Part shown: positions 32,602 to 45,536 of the stretch, piece after piece
Layout: the number at the start of each line of letters is the position of its first letter
Numbering within the stretch: the first letter of the stretch is position 1
From: Dendrobium chrysotoxum
Taxonomy: Eukaryota; Streptophyta; Magnoliopsida; Asparagales; Orchidaceae
Assembly (NCBI GenBank): GCA_019925795.1
Contig: CM034305.1
Location: 55,912,573 to 55,976,572, forward strand
Reading direction: 5' to 3'
DNA: 64,000 nt
Position numbers and translations under genes: made by a program
The notes under the pieces: model-generated
Database searches by the model: none
What the model saw: the letters and a program-made list of their open reading frames with translations, nothing else
Told to the model about the DNA's origin: nothing

Positions 32602-32852
32602 CTGAGCAAAAACTGAATAGAAACTCTAATTCACTCAAGCTCTCCCCCTGAGTGTGTGTGTGTAAGGTTACATAGCTAGGGGATCAGTTACATTACAATT
32701 GACTCAATAAAATAAAAAACAGTACATTGGACACACTTGGACCCGATCTTGAGTTGGCTTGAGTGGCTCGTGGTCTTTTGTGCCTGAAACAGATTAGCCA
32801 AGCAAAACACACTGGAAACATGTTTGTCATCATCAAAACCAAATTTACAATA

Positions 32853-32857
32853 GTACA
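32853..32857. repeat. Target-site duplication of E1 (right copy)
   Basis: GTACA, identical to 21353-21357. Confidence 0.92.
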
Positions 32858-33392
32858 GATGAACACGTATTCATCCGGGATGATAAAAAAAATAAAGATT
32901 ATTTTAATGATGATTAGGTTCGTCCCCCACAAGGAGCTGACAATAGGATGATTTTCGTATGTACGATCTATAATCAATAATTGACATTTTCTAGAATTCT
33001 CCCCTAATCGTATAGATGAAATAATATATATCGTACAATATGATGATGCCATCGTATAGTACGAGATCCTATAAGAAAACTAAGTTTTGTGTTCTTAACT
33101 TAGAAACCTATCATGTACATGCTACATAATTCGTACGGTACAAAAAAAATTTCGTATAGTATGAAAGAATAGTTAGAAAATAATACATGATAAACAAATA
33201 ATCTCATTAAATAATATGATATGCTTCCAGTAAAATCAAAAATAAAGCAAACACAAAAATAACAAAAGAGAAAATAATCATGAAATAAACAAACCAACAA
33301 AAACAAAATACAAACAATAAAACTTTATAATCAACCTAAGAAAATAAACAAACATATAATTACACAACAAATCAAATTTATAGAATTTCAAT
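32858..33392. promoter_or_regulatory. E0 spacer with TCGT-N5-ACGA-type array (distal part)
   Basis: Continuation of the E0 spacer beyond the E1 insertion. At 32945-33170 it contains TCGTATAGTACGA (near 33051), TCGTACAATATGA, TCGTACGGTACAA, TCGTATAGTATGA and a 12-bp TCGTATGTACGA. The half-sites equal those of E1 and E2, but the centre is ATAGT or similar rather than CCAGG or CCCGT. The remainder is AT-rich. Confidence 0.7.
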
Positions 33393-36300
33393 TTAAGCAT
33401 TAAGATCAATCACACCTAATTTGGTCCTTAAAGTGCTAAATGTGTCAAAAGTAATTGATTTTGTGAAAATGTCAGCAAGTTGATTTTTCATAGCAACATG
33501 ATGCAATTCAATCTCTCCCTTAGCTACATGATCTCTAATGAATTGAAGCCTTATGTCTATTTGCTTGGTTCTAGAATATTGAATAGGATTCTTTGAAATG
33601 CATATGGCACTAGTATTATAAAAAAAAATTGAAATTGTGCCAATAGAAAATCCTAAGTCAATTAATTATTATTTTAACCAAAGAACTTGTGCCACATAAC
33701 TACCTAAGGTAATATATTCTGCTTCAACAGTAGAAAGGGCTACTGAATTCTGTTTCCTACTGGACCAAGAAACTAAAGAATTTCCAATAAATTGATAAGT
33801 TCTAGAAGTACTTTTCTGATTAACCCTATATCGTGCAAAATCTGAATCAGAATATCCAATGATTTCAAAAGAAGAGCTATGCCTTGGATACCAAATCTCT
33901 AAGTTTTAAGTTCCCAAAAGATATCTCAGAATTCTCTTAATAGAAGTCAGATGTGATTCCTTTAGATCAGCTTGAAATCTAGCACACAAACAAACACTAA
34001 AGATTATATCTGGTCTGCTAACAGTCAAGTAAAGCAATGATCCAATTATTCCTCTTAATTTCTTTTGATCAACAGATTTTTTCTTAGGGTCCTTATCTAA
34101 CTGTATTGAAAAACTCATTGGTGTAGTTACTGGTTTAGCATTATCCATTTCATATTTCTTGAGGATGTCCTTAATATACTTCGATTGACTAAGAAAAGTT
34201 TCTTCCTCATTTTGCTTTATGCTAAAACTAAGAAAATAACTCAAATCTCCCATCAAACTCATTTCAAATTCACTACTCATTATTTTTGAAAACTCATCAC
34301 AAAGATTTTTATTGATAGATCCAAGTAAAATGTCATCAACATATATTTAAACAATGAGTATATCTGCTCCTATCCTTTTTAAAAAGAGAGTGGTGTCTAT
34401 ACTTCCTTTAATAAATAATCTCTCTAATAGGAAAGTGCTTAACCTCTCATAATAAGCCCTAGGTGCATGTTTCAGTCCATACAATACCTTTTTCAATTTA
34501 AAAATATGATTATGAAATTTAAAATTTTCAAAACCTAGAGGTTACTCAACATAAATATTCTCTTGTATCACCCCACTTATAAAGGTACTCTTAACATCCA
34601 TTTGATGTAATTTAAAACCTTTAAAATATACAGAGGTTATTGAAACCCTAATTGCTTCAAGTCTGACTACAGGGATAAAAGTTTCTTCAAAATCAATCCC
34701 TTCTTTTTAATTATACCCCTTGGCCACCAATCTAGCCTTGTTTCTAATCACAACTCCCAAATCATTTATTTTATTTTTGAACACCCACTTAGTTCTAACA
34801 ACACTTTGATCCTTAGGTCTTTTAATTAATTCTCAAATATTATTTCTTACAAATTAATTCAATTCTTCTTCCATGGCCAAAATCCAAAATTTATCCAAAA
34901 GTGCTTGATTTATATTAGTGGGTTCAATCATTGATATAAAGATAGAATGATTCACCTCTTTGCTAAGTCTATGTCTAGTCCTAACACCCTCACTAGGTTC
35001 ATCTAAAATCAATTCCTTAGGATGATTCTTAGAAAATCTCCATTCTCTAGGCATAGGGTTTTCTTTTTCTATATTCTCTTCCAAATTTGTCTTTTTTTAA
35101 TTTCGAGGGAGATATTTTCAATATGATCTTCTTCTAACCTTGGCTCTTCTGATATGCTAGATTCATCAATAATAACTTGTATGGTCTCCTCAACTACCAA
35201 TGCTCTTTTATTAAAAACTCTATAAGAATTTCCAACACTAGAATATCCAAGAAAAATTCCTTCATCATATTTTGGATCAAATTTTGCTAAAAAAGTTTTA
35301 CCCTTATTATGAATGGACACCTTACATCTAAAAATATGCAAATGTGAAAGATTTGGTGTTCTACCCTTAAGAAGTTCATAGGGTATTTTGTTCAACTTGG
35401 ATCTAATGTTCACCATATTCATAATATAATAAGCCGTACTAACCACTTCAGCCCAAAAATATTTTGGAAGTGAGTATTCTGCCAACAAGACTTTAGCAGA
35501 TTCCATTAATGTTGTGTTCTTTCTTTCAACAACTCCATTCTGCTGAGGGATTCTAGGTGCTAAAAAGTTGTGATCAATTTCTTGTTCTTTACAAAAATAT
35601 TCAAAGTTCTTATTTTTAAGCTCTCCTCCATGATCACTTTGAATTGATAAAATTTTACACCCTAGTTTTCTTTGAATCCAAGTAGAAAAGCTTCTAAATT
35701 CATCAAATGATTCACTCTTGTGAAATAAAAATTCCACCCAAGTGAATCTTGAAAAGTCATCAACTATCACAAATCTAAAAATTTTACCTCCTAGACTTAC
35801 AGTGCTAACCAGTCCAAAAAGATCCATATGAATGATTTCTAATGGTTTGCTAGTTCTAAGATCCTTAATGGAATGAAAGGATGACTTCACCTATTTTCCT
35901 AATTGAAATGCATCATACAGGTAATCCTTAGTAAAGTCTAGCTTGGATATCCCTCTAACAAACTCTTTCTGGGTAATCTTCTTAAGATTTTTCATGCTTG
36001 CATGATAAAATCCTCTATGTCATAACCATGAGTTATCAGTGATTATTTTGAGATAAAAAGCATTCAAAAATTTTACAAAATTTAAATCAAGCATGCATAC
36101 ATTATTTATCCTATTATCATGTAACATATCAATTCCATTTTGGCTTATAATGTAGCTTGTTGGAAAAATTTAACACTATAACCTTTATCATAAAGCTGAC
36201 TAATACTCAACAAGTTATGTATTAAGCCTTCAACCAATAATACATTTTCAATGAAAAAATTATTTTTATTTCTAATCATACATGTACCTACCGCTCTCTT

Positions 36301-36441
36301 AATGGTATTATCTCCAAATATTATCTTGCCTCCATTCCTGGCTTCCAGCATTATATATTGATTTGCATCTCCAGTCATATACTTTGAACATCTATTATCC
36401 AAGTACCAAATGCTCTCATGAGGTCTTATATGAGAGTGTTT
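33393..36441 (-). pseudogene. E0 pol: protease, integrase, RT, RNase H (degraded)
   Basis: Protease/pre-integrase remnants (36402-36145) read YMTGDANQY, preceded by a damaged active site (Asp-Asn-Arg where E1 has Asp-Ser-Gly). The integrase (35890-35069) retains VVDDFSRFTWVEF, IQSDHGGELKN and PQQNGVVERKN, so its DDE residues are present. RT keeps YVDD near 34335 and the FSIKQ and GIIGSLLYLTVSRPD blocks. RNase H ends with a TAA at 33393-33395. Many stops and frameshifts make it non-functional. It is clearly more diverged than E1 and E2. Confidence 0.85.
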
Positions 36442-37156
36442 CTATAAAATGATCAAATGTTAGACTTGGGAACCCAAATAAGTTTGGGTTCACCTCTTGG
36501 TAATGATAAACTAGAAGCATGTGTTATATTCTGTGATTTATGCATCTTTGGTCTCCACACTAGGTGTGTTCTACTATGAATTATGCAAGTGTGGGATATG
36601 TGTCCTAACATTCCATATGAAAAATATTTCACTCCAGAAAAAGGATTTCTTAATCCATATGAGTTATCATGTCTCTTCCTAGGTTTTGCTCTTATCTGCT
36701 TTTGTTTAGGCTCATAAAATTATTCAAGTGTGGGAGTATGTATATTCTCCATAATAGCTTTTATATTCATTTCTAGATAAGAGTACTTTCTACTTTTTAA
36801 AATTAAAATATCAAGTTTTATGTCAGTTTCCCTATGTTTAGATTCCTCCATAAAATCTTTAAAATTATTTTCAAGTTTTGTGTGTTATAATTTTAATAGT
36901 TCATACTGTTTATTTAAATCATCAAAGTCATCCAATAAAGTCATGTGGTTACTATCAATTAATGTGTGATCGTTCCTAAGAATTTTATGCTCTTTTTATA
37001 AAATCAAAAATTTTATGCTCTTTTTAGCATACAACTTTTTGAGTTTCCTATATACAGTATGAATTTTCTAAGAAACTTTAAATAATTCATCATATGATGA
37101 ATCACATACCTCCTCTTAATCTGAGTGATCAAGATTGTCTTCCATTAAGCACAAGT
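36442..37156 (-). pseudogene. E0 Gag C-terminal segment, overlapping candidate intron
   Basis: Homologous to the E1 Gag extension: degraded coiled region, then YFSYGMLGHISHTC, then VPK and the shared TGA (36453-36455). Donor GAG|GTATGTGAT (37110/37109) and acceptor TTTTATAG|AAA (36442/36441) are kept, 668 nt apart and both phase 0. E2 is inserted just upstream, inside the gag coding sequence, at 37156/48773. Confidence 0.7.
37152..37156. repeat. Target-site duplication of E2 (left copy)
   Basis: CAAGT, identical to 48773-48777 after the 3' LTR of E2. Confidence 0.92.
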
Positions 37157-38917
37157 TGTTACAAACCTGAATTTAAGGATTATAATTTTGATGATAATAA
37201 ATATTTCTGTTTTCTGCTTTGATTAGCTAATATTTCAAGTACAAAAGATCAAATGCAATTCAAGCCAACTTCAGATCAGATCTGTGTATGTTTAATTATA
37301 ATTTTTCCCTTTCTTGAGTCAAATATAATGTAATTGATCCCCTAGCTAAGTAACCTAGCATATACACGCTCAGGGGGAGAGTTTTAGTGAGTTAGAGTTT
37401 CTATTTCAAATTTTATTCATATCGTCCTGGACGATATTCCTATCGTCTTGGACAATCCAGTGAAAATAAAAACCCTAATTAGGATGACCATGTTAAGTCT
37501 ATTTAATTAAGTAGATCATCCTAGATGATATACCCATCGTATAGGATGATAGGCTAAAATTAGAAATTATTAGCTACAAGATTAAGTTAGACAAGTTTTT
37601 ATTTTTAGAGATTTCGTCTGATCGTCCCGGATGATCCATGTATCGTCCTAGACGATCCTTTACAATCATGCCTAAATTAGTCTGATGATTAAGGAAAGTA
37701 ATTAATTTTTGATTGATACGATCATATCATCTTGGATGATACATGTAAAATCCTGACCGTCGAGAGCACTTCACCTGGACGACCTGAGAAATGTGCTAGA
37801 TGATATTCCCGATTTTGAACTAATCGTACGGGACTATCACGATATTGTCCCGGGCCATCAAGTCATTTTTTAATCATACAGTATGTTTGTGCAGGACAAC
37901 CCGAGCTGTGTGTAGGATGATTTTGCCATTTTTTGAACTAATCGTATATAATGATATAGATATTGTCCTGGATGATCAACTCATTTTGAGATCATCCAGG
38001 ACAAGTTTCCTGATTTACACTAATCATCCCGGATGATCGCAGAATCATACGAGACGATCAAACCAAATTTTGTTTATTAATCATCCAGAGAAACTAGATC
38101 GTCCAGGCTGATACATGTGATTTTATACTGATTGTATAGGACGATCGACTGATCTTCCTGGACGAGCTTTGACAACCAGTTAAAATTTAGGGCAATTTTT
38201 GAGCCCTCCAATTTAAAATCTTTTTCTTTCAATAAGAAAGATCTTTTGCCACCTTCTTTTTTAGAGAAAACCTTGAAAGAGAGAGAGAGAAAGAAAGCTT
38301 GGAAGAGAGAGAGAGGATCTTGTGAGGGAGAGTTTGTGAGGGACTCACAAAGGTTGCTCCAAGCAAGGATCTAAGTCGTCTTCTCCAATTGTCGTCTCTT
38401 GTCTTGTTGGTGTCTCTGTGGGAGGAACATTCGCAAGAAGATCCAGGTTCTCTGCCTGCTTCAGGAGGAAGTGAAAGGAGTCCAGGCTGTCTGCCTCACC
38501 GGGTTGGTGGAAAGAAGTTTTGTACAAGCTTCTCCACCTTACTGTGGGAGCAGAAGGACAGTCTCTTAGTGTTAGTGCAAAACCCAGAGGGGAGGCTCTG
38601 GGGAGTGGATGTAGGTCAAGTTGATCGAACCACTATAAAATCTGGTGTGTTCTTTTTGATTATTTTTTACACTTTATTTTTCTGTTGTTATCTGCTTGGG
38701 TAAAATATATGATTGATCTTTTATTATTATTTTTATTCATTTTTGCTGTAAATTATAAAAAGAACTTTCTTCTGGTTAAAGATATTTTTAAAACATCCAA
38801 AAGATTTTTCTAAATTATTTTTTACTCACGAGTTTTTTTTAAAATAACCAATTCACCCCCCTCTTGGTTAACTTCGGGACTACTTCACAAGGGCTTAACA
38901 TCCCTAACAAACTTTCA
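37157..38917 (+). mobile_element. E2 5' LTR
   Basis: 1761 bp, from TGTTACAAACC to CTTTCA. It contains a palindrome array (37421-38165), GA-rich tracts near 38275-38325 and the GAAGCAG-type short repeats near 38450. TATA-like sequence is decayed in this copy (CAATTTAAAATC where E1 has CTATAAAAG). Confidence 0.92.
37421..38165. promoter_or_regulatory. TCGT-N5-ACGA palindrome array in E2 5' LTR U3
   Basis: Starts with TCGTCCTGGACGA at about 37422 and continues with many decayed copies (TCATCTTGGATGA, TCGTACGGGACTA and similar). The decay is mostly CpG to TpG or CpA, as expected in methylated DNA. Confidence 0.75.
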
Positions 38918-38919
38918 AG

Positions 38920-38931
38920 TGGTGTCAGAGC
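38920..38931 (+). promoter_or_regulatory. Primer-binding site of E2
   Basis: TGGTGTCAGAGC, two bases after the LTR. It has one mismatch (G for A at position 5) to the initiator tRNA-Met complement used by E1 and E0. Confidence 0.9.
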
Positions 38932-38975
38932 GGGATTCATAAAATCTAGTTTTGAAAAACTTTTAAATTTGATCC

Positions 38976-40787
38976 ATGGCTAACTTTGATAATAGAAATA
39001 CTGCTGAAGGTTATTCCATCACTCGTCTACCTTTGTTTGATAACATACATTTTGATTTTTGGAAAACTCGCATGTTCAACTTTTTACAATCAATTGATTA
39101 TCGCATGTGGTTACTTTTTAAAGATGGTTATGAAGCACCATTTAGACTTCTTAATGGCATTAAAATTGAACTTCCTTTTACTGAATGGACATTTGATGAT
39201 CGTGATTTAGCACAATTGAATGCAAAATGCTTGAACTATTTTTTTTGTGCACTGAAATATGAGGATTACATGTGTGTCTCTATTTGTACTACTGGTAAAG
39301 AAATCTAGGATAGATTATGCATTACTTATTAGGGTACATCTGAGGTTAAGCAATCTAGATTGAATATCTTGCTTCACGATTATAAACTTTTTTGCATGAA
39401 ACCTACTAAATTAATTTTTGAAATGTATACTAGGTTCACTCAAATTGTCACCTCCCTGCATACCTTAGGAAAAGAGCTTACTAATTATGAGAAAGTTAAC
39501 AAGATTTTGAGATGCTTGCCTTCTTCCTATGATACTAAGATAACTGTAATTACTGAATCTAAGGATTTGAATGCCTATTCTATTGATAACTTACTTGGAT
39601 CACTCATTGCTTACGAGCAAGGGGTAAACCAAAGACAGCTTGATGCATATGAGAAGAAGAAGGAAAAAATTATGGCGCTAAAGGCCAATGATACTGACAC
39701 TGATTCTTTTGGGTTTGATAACGATGATGTTGCCTTAATCAATAGGCAATTCAAAAGTTTTTTAAGGAAGAAACATAAGAACTTTTAGAAGTGGAACAAA
39801 GGTAAGAGTAGCAAAAATTTTAAAGGTTCATCTAATACTGTTTATTTTGAATGCAGGAAGCCTGGACATATAAAGGTTGATTATCCTACACTTAAGCCTC
39901 ACCCAAGCAAGGAGAAGGGTGAGGAGAAACCCAAGTTCAGAAAGAACTAGAAGAAGATTCAAAAGGCTTTCTGGGCGGATTCAGCATCCGACTCCTTTGA
40001 GACTGAAGCTGAAGAGGAGACTACAAACTTGTGTTTGATGGCAGATGATCATCCTGGTCAGTCTAACCAAGAAGAGGTATGTGAGCTAACCTACGATCAA
40101 TTACTTAGAGTTTCTAAAAAAATCTATTCATCATATAAGAAACTTAAGAAATTATATGCTAGCCTGAAATTAGAATTCTTAAACTTGGAAAAAGAGCATA
40201 AAATTTTGATTAAGGATCATTCTACTCTTTATAGCAATCACATGTCATTACTTGATGAATTTGATGGGTTGAATAAAAAATATTCTGATTTGATTATTGA
40301 GCATAATTCATTAAAAGCATCACATGTTGAATTAGAAACTGCATTTAAGGAATTAGAAACTCATGCATCTGATTTAGATAGTAGTGAGCATCATTTCAAA
40401 TTTGAAATTGCAAGTCTCAAGAAAGAAAATGAATTTCTAAGTATGAAAATTAGTGCATATGAGAATAATGAAACACCTCATACTTTTGCACAATTCTATG
40501 CACCTCTATCTTTTGAAGAATCACATTCAAAATCATCAAAGCATGTTTCATTCAAACCTAGGAAGAGGCACTATCACCAATATAGATTAGTTAACCCTTT
40601 TCCTGGCGTTAGATATTTTTCTTGTGGCATGTTAGGACATATCTCTAACACCTACACTGTTCACCATAGTACACATTGGATATGGAGGCCCAAATTATAT
40701 GCTTCACAGCACAGCACACATGCATTGCATTCTTCTTTTCATAAGAAGGAACCTAAATTTGTTTAGGTTCCTAAATCTGACATTTGA
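38976..40787 (+). pseudogene. E2 Gag with C-terminal extension (broken)
   Basis: Begins MANFDNRNTAEGYSITRLP. The frame runs 603 codons to the TGA at 40785-40787, exactly as in E1, with no net indel. It is interrupted by TAG codons near 39307, 39330 and 39787 and a few others. The zinc knuckle (FECRKPGHIKVDYP) has lost both its first and last Cys. The long region 40029-40766 is open and encodes the coiled segment and the CGMLGHIS knuckle; its stop at 40764 replaces a Trp codon. Confidence 0.88.
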
Positions 40788-40798
40788 TGATTTTGTAG
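40077..40798 (+). other. Candidate intron between gag and pol (E2), 722 nt
   Basis: Donor GAAGAG|GTATGTGAG and acceptor ATTTTGTAG|GGG, both phase 0. The length is identical to E1. It overlaps the open Gag extension, so the segment would be coding when retained. Confidence 0.5.
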
Positions 40799-43700
40799 GG
40801 GTGCTCTCACATATGACCTCGTGAGAGCATATGGTACCTGGGTAGCAGATGTTCAAGCCACATGACTAGAGATGCAAATCAGTTTATTTCATTGGAGAAC
40901 AGGGCTGGAGGCAAGGTTACACTTGGAGACAACACCAATAGGAGGGTGGTAGGAGCAGGTATAATTGGTGATTCAAAAAATTTTATTATTGATAATGTTT
41001 TGCTTGTAGATGGACTGAAACACAATTTGCTCAACATCAATCAACTCTGTGACAAAGGATACAACATAAAATTCTTGCCAACTTGCTGTATTATAAGCTT
41101 AAATAACAAAATTATTTTGCAAGAAAAAAGGATCAATAAAGTCTACATACTGGATGTAAGCTGCTTTAAAGCTGATGTTTCAATTTGCTTAAAAATTGCT
41201 GCTGATGAGTCTTGGCTGTGGCATAAGAGGTTATGTCATGCCAGTATGAAAACCCTTAGAAGAGTCACCCAAAATGACTTAGTTAGAGGTGTTCCCAAGC
41301 TTAAGTTCACTAAGGACCATCTGTGTGATGCCTGTCAATTAGGGAAGCAAGTCTAATCCTCCTTTCTCTCCATTAAGGATATCAGCACCTTTAGACCTTT
41401 AAAAGTCCTTCACATGAATCTCTTTGGACCAATTAGCACTGCTAGCTTAGGGGGGAAAGTTTATGGATTTGTGATTGTTGCTGATTACTCGAGGTTCACT
41501 TAGATTAAAATTCTATCACATAAATCTGAGTTATTTGATGAATTTTAATCTTTTTCCACTTGGATTCAGAGAAAGTTAGGTTGTGAGATCTTGACTATTC
41601 ATAGTAATCATGGAGGAGAGTTTAAAAATATGAGATTTGGAACATTCTATGAGGAACAAGGGATTAACCACAACTTTTTAGCTCCTAGGACCCCTCAGCA
41701 GAACGGGGTAGCTGAAAGAAAGAATAGGACCCTGGTGGAAGCCGTTAGAGCCATGCTTGCTAACTATTCACTTTCAAAATACTTTTGGGCAGAAGCAGTG
41801 AATATAGCCTATTATGTGTTGAATAGGGTGAATGTTAGATCCAAACTGAATAAGACACCCTATGAGATCATTAAGGGTAAAACTCTAAACATGTCCCACC
41901 TCCAGGTCTTTGGTTGTAAGGTTTTCATTTTGAATAATAGGAAATTATCCTTAGAAAAATTTGACCCCAAATTTGATGAAGGAGTATTTTTAGGCTATTC
42001 TAGTGTGGGGAAATCCTTTAGGGTGTTTAATAAGAGGACTTTGGTGGTGGAGGAGATAACTCATGTGGTGTTTGATGAATCTGATCCTAAGGAGACTAGA
42101 GTTGAGAAAGAAGAAGATGTAGGAGAGATTACCCAAGAAGTTAAAAATACAAATCTGAAGGAAAGGGTAGAACCTCAAAACACTTTGCCTAGAGATTGGA
42201 GATATGCTTCGAGTCATCCTAAAGAACTGATCTTAGGAGACCCTTCTGAAGGTGTTAAAACTAGGCATGGACTTAGGAATGAAGTAAACCATTCTACCTT
42301 TATCTCAATGACTGAACCCACCAACATCAATCAAGCCCTTTCTGATGAATTTTGGATCTTAACTATGTAAGAGGAATTAAACCAATTTATAAGAAATGAT
42401 GTTTGGGAGTTAGTGGGAAGACCTAGGAATCAAAGTGTAGTGGGAACCAAGTAGGTCTTTAAGAATAAGATGAATGATTATGGTGTGGTGGTTAGGAATA
42501 AGGAAAGATTGGTGGCTAGGGGTACAATCAAATTGAAGGGATTGATTTTGAGGAGACCTTTGCCCTTATAGCTAGATTGGAAGCTATTAGGGTGCTACTA
42601 GCCTTTGCATGTTATAAGAGATTTAAGCTGTTTCAAATGGATGTCAAGAGTGCCTTTTTAAATGGGGTAATAAAAGAGGATGTCTTTATAGAGAAACTCC
42701 CAGGTTTTAAGGGTTCCCAATATCCAAATCATATTTACAAATTAAAAAAGGTCTAATATGGATTGAAACAGGTACCCAGAGTTTGGTATGAGAGGCATAA
42801 CACATTCCTACTAGAAAGAGAGTTTGTTAAGGGGAACGTAGACACCACCCTTTTCTTAGGAAAGTAGGAGATGATATACTCATTATCCAAATCTATGTTG
42901 ATGATATACTTTTTAGATCTTCTGATAAAAATTTATGTGATGATTTTTCTAAGATAATAAGAAAGGAGTTTAAGATGAGTATGATGAGAGAATTATCCTA
43001 CTTTTTAGGTTTTAGCATAAGGAAAATGGATTATGGAACCTTTCTAAATTAATCAAAATACACTAAGGATATCTTGAAGAAATATGAAATAGAAAAGTTA
43101 AGCCAATCAACACTCCCATGAGTTCCACTGTTCAGTTAGATAAAGATTCAAATAGAAAATCTGTTGATCAGAAGAAGTTTAGAGGAATAATTTGATCACT
43201 GCTTTACCTGACTGCTAGACGACCTGATATTATATTTAGTGTTTATCTTTGTGCTAGATTTCAAGCTGATCCTAAGGAATCCCACCTAACTACAGTTAAG
43301 AGAATCCTTAGATATCTCTTAGGGACCCCAAACCTAAAAATTTGGTATCCTAGGCACATCACTTCTTTTGAGATTATTGGATATTTTAATTCTGATTTTA
43401 CAGGTGTAGGGTAGATAAAAAGAGCACTTCTGGAACTTGTCAATTTATAGGACAATCTTTAGTCTCCTGGTCCAGTAGAAAAATGAACTCAGTTGTACTT
43501 TTCACTGCTGAAGCTGAGTACATTGCCTTAGGAAGTTGTGTGGCCCAAGCCCTTTGGTTGAAGCAACAAGTTTTAGATTTAGGATTACCTATTAGCACAA
43601 TTTTAGTTCTATGTGATAACACTAGCGCCATCTGCATCTCTAAGAATCCTATCCAATATTCAAGAACTAAACATATTGACATAAGGCATCACTTCATTAG

Positions 43701-43842
43701 GGACCATGTTACAAAAGGGGACATTGAGCTACATCATGTAGCAACTAAAAATCAAATGGCTAACATCTTTATTAAACTACTAGCCTTTGACGCATTCAGT
43801 ATTTTGAGGACCAAATTGGGTGTGATTGACATAAATGCATGA
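40799..43842 (+). pseudogene. E2 pol: protease, integrase, RT, RNase H (broken)
   Basis: The protease active site reads LGSR where E1 has LDSG, so the catalytic Asp is lost. The pre-integrase and integrase blocks are recognisable: HKRLCHASMKTLRR, IHSNHGGEFKN (second catalytic Asp changed to Asn) and TPQQNGVAERKNRTL (Glu kept). RT keeps YVDD at 42894-42905 but has a 1-nt deletion near 42525 and stops. RNase H (43483-43842) is open, with CDNTSAICISKNPIQYS, and ends at 43842. The element cannot encode working protease or integrase. Confidence 0.9.
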
Positions 43843-45039
43843 TTCTGATGACTGATAATTTCTGAGTTTTCATTTTTCATTTTGTTTCTGTTAGTTTTTT
43901 TTTATTATTTGATTATCTATTTCTTGTTATTTTTTTATTCTCTGCTGATTTTCTTTTTAATATTGTTGTTTTTTTTTATTTGAGTATTTATTTTGATGTG
44001 ATTTCCTACTTATTTTTTATTTACTATTTTATTCCTTTCACAATTAGATCACTGCTCACTACTGCTGCTAAACTGGATTTCTAACTCAGAGTTTTGCCTT
44101 ATTTTTATTTGAAAGCTTGTAAGCAGTGATTGACTCCACTGAATCTATTAAAGGGAAGAAACATTGATGATTGTTTCTCTTCCTCTAACTCCTTTAATGG
44201 TGTATTATTTCTTTTGGATAAAAATCTTCTTCAAAATTAAAAAGTTGATTTTTGAAATAGAGATTTATTTTATCTTCCTATAGTAATCTACCTCATAGGA
44301 ATAGTGTTGTCAAAGTTCTAGATCATTATTATGTTTTTTTTAATCAGGTGATTGCACTTATCATATATAATTTTTATTCTATGAATTACTCCTCCTTATT
44401 GTAGAGAGTGAGTTTTGTCCTCTCTTATGTGTGGAAGGTAATTTCACAACTGAGATTCTTTAACGATAATGAAAGGAAGCAAGATTGTAAAAGATGCGCC
44501 ACTTAAAAAAGAGGCACAAAATGAGCCCACAAAGAAACAAGCTTTTTTCTCTTTCAAATCTTTAAATGTCTTAGAAAAATCCATGCGCCACTTAATATTT
44601 TCAAAAGCTTAAGACAAAAAATCATGATTTCTGATTCCTTACTTTGTAATACTATTCTATCAGATATTTTTCTGGAACGAGGCTTGAAAGGATCTCTTTT
44701 CAAATCTAATTTCTTTTCTTCTGAATTAGACTTTTGTTTAAAAGGAATTTGAACATGTAAGGTGTCCGAGGTATAAGTTACGAAAGTCGAGTTTCCAACT
44801 TTTTCTGGATTTCAGTGTGGTCGATTTTCTTCTTATTAGCTTTTGAATTAAAAATCAAAGAAAATTTTGTTTCACTGGAGCTGATCGATTAAAAAAAATA
44901 AAAAAAATTTATTGTTTTTACTATTATTTTTCTCGTTTATATTTTTATTTGATTTAATTTTGAATTTTTCTTTTTTTTGTATATTTTTGAGATCCCCAAT
45001 CTTTCCTCTCTATCCTTCATCTTTTTCATTTTTTCTTCA
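43843..45039 (+). other. E2 spacer between RNase H and ORF3
   Basis: AT-rich and non-coding. The GATGCGCCACTT and GAGGCACAAAATGAGCCC repeats (about 44495-44600) correspond to the E1 block at 25395-25612. Long T-rich runs lie at 43880-44040 and 44900-44980. No gene is supported. Confidence 0.6.
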
Positions 45040-45465
45040 CATCATCCTGAATGATCCCACATTATCCTAGATGATCCATACATTGTCCTGGATGATCCAT
45101 TCAAATCATCCCCACCATGATCCAACGGCTGGTATGCACCAATTATTGGTGATCATCTTGGACGATCCACCTTATCGTCCAAGACCATCCATGTGTCTGT
45201 AGCTGGATGATTTAAATTCGGCCCGTCTGATTCATTTATTGCCTATCATCTTGGATGATCCACCTAATTATCCTGGACGATACCTTTAGTTAAAAGTCAT
45301 CCAGCCTGTCTCCTCGGGATGATCGTTTGTGTCTAATCGTCCTGAACGATATCTGATCATCCTGGATAATCTGACCACCTTTTTTGACCAATCGTCCTGG
45401 ACGTCATAATTGCTCCTATCATTCTGGATGATCCTACGATTGTCCTGGATGATCTGGACGATTTT
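45040..45465. promoter_or_regulatory. Palindrome array upstream of E2 ORF3
   Basis: A dozen or so copies of the TCGT-N5-ACGA element, nearly all decayed at the CpG (for example TCATCCTGAATGA, TCATCTTGGACGA, TCGTCCTGAACGA). The position relative to ORF3 is the same as in E1. Confidence 0.75.
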
Positions 45466-45473
45466 TATTTAAA
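45466..45473 (+). promoter_or_regulatory. TATA-like box of E2 ORF3
   Basis: TATTTAAA, 71 nt upstream of the ORF3 ATG, immediately after the array. Confidence 0.55.
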
Positions 45474-45536
45474 CAGCCATTTTCTTCATCATTTTTCACC
45501 ATTCTTCCCTCGATCCTTCATCCTCTCATCTTCTTA

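Larger units (their letters stand above)
21358..32852 (-). mobile_element. E1: near-complete Ty1/copia (Sirevirus-like) retrotransposon
   Basis: This is an 11.5-kb element in minus orientation with two LTRs (31196-32852 and 21358-22989), a tRNA-Met primer site, gag, protease, integrase, RT, RNase H, a long regulatory spacer, ORF3 and two polypurine tracts. It is bounded by a perfect 5-bp duplication, GTACA. It inserted into the ORF3-promoter array of E0. By eye the LTRs differ by only a few percent, so it appears to be the youngest of the three. Its gag-pol carries several nonsense codons and a 1-nt deletion in RT, so it is unlikely to be autonomous. ORF3 is open for 340 residues. Confidence 0.95.
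31196..32852 (-). mobile_element. E1 5' LTR
   Basis: 1657 bp, matching the 3' LTR at 21358-22989. It has a TATA box at 31878-31885, a CT/GA tract with a telobox-like AAACCCTAG at about 31790-31830, and a U3 palindrome array at 31928-32601. The outermost bases have mutated from GCAACA to ACAATA (32847-32852). The duplication GTACA follows. Confidence 0.92.

Noticed and set aside
42500..42560. Shared frame difference between integrase and RT in E1 and E2, suggesting programmed frameshifting
   Set aside because: The two shifts come from independent 1-nt deletions at different places (near 27500 in E1, near 42525 in E2), so they are not ancestral.
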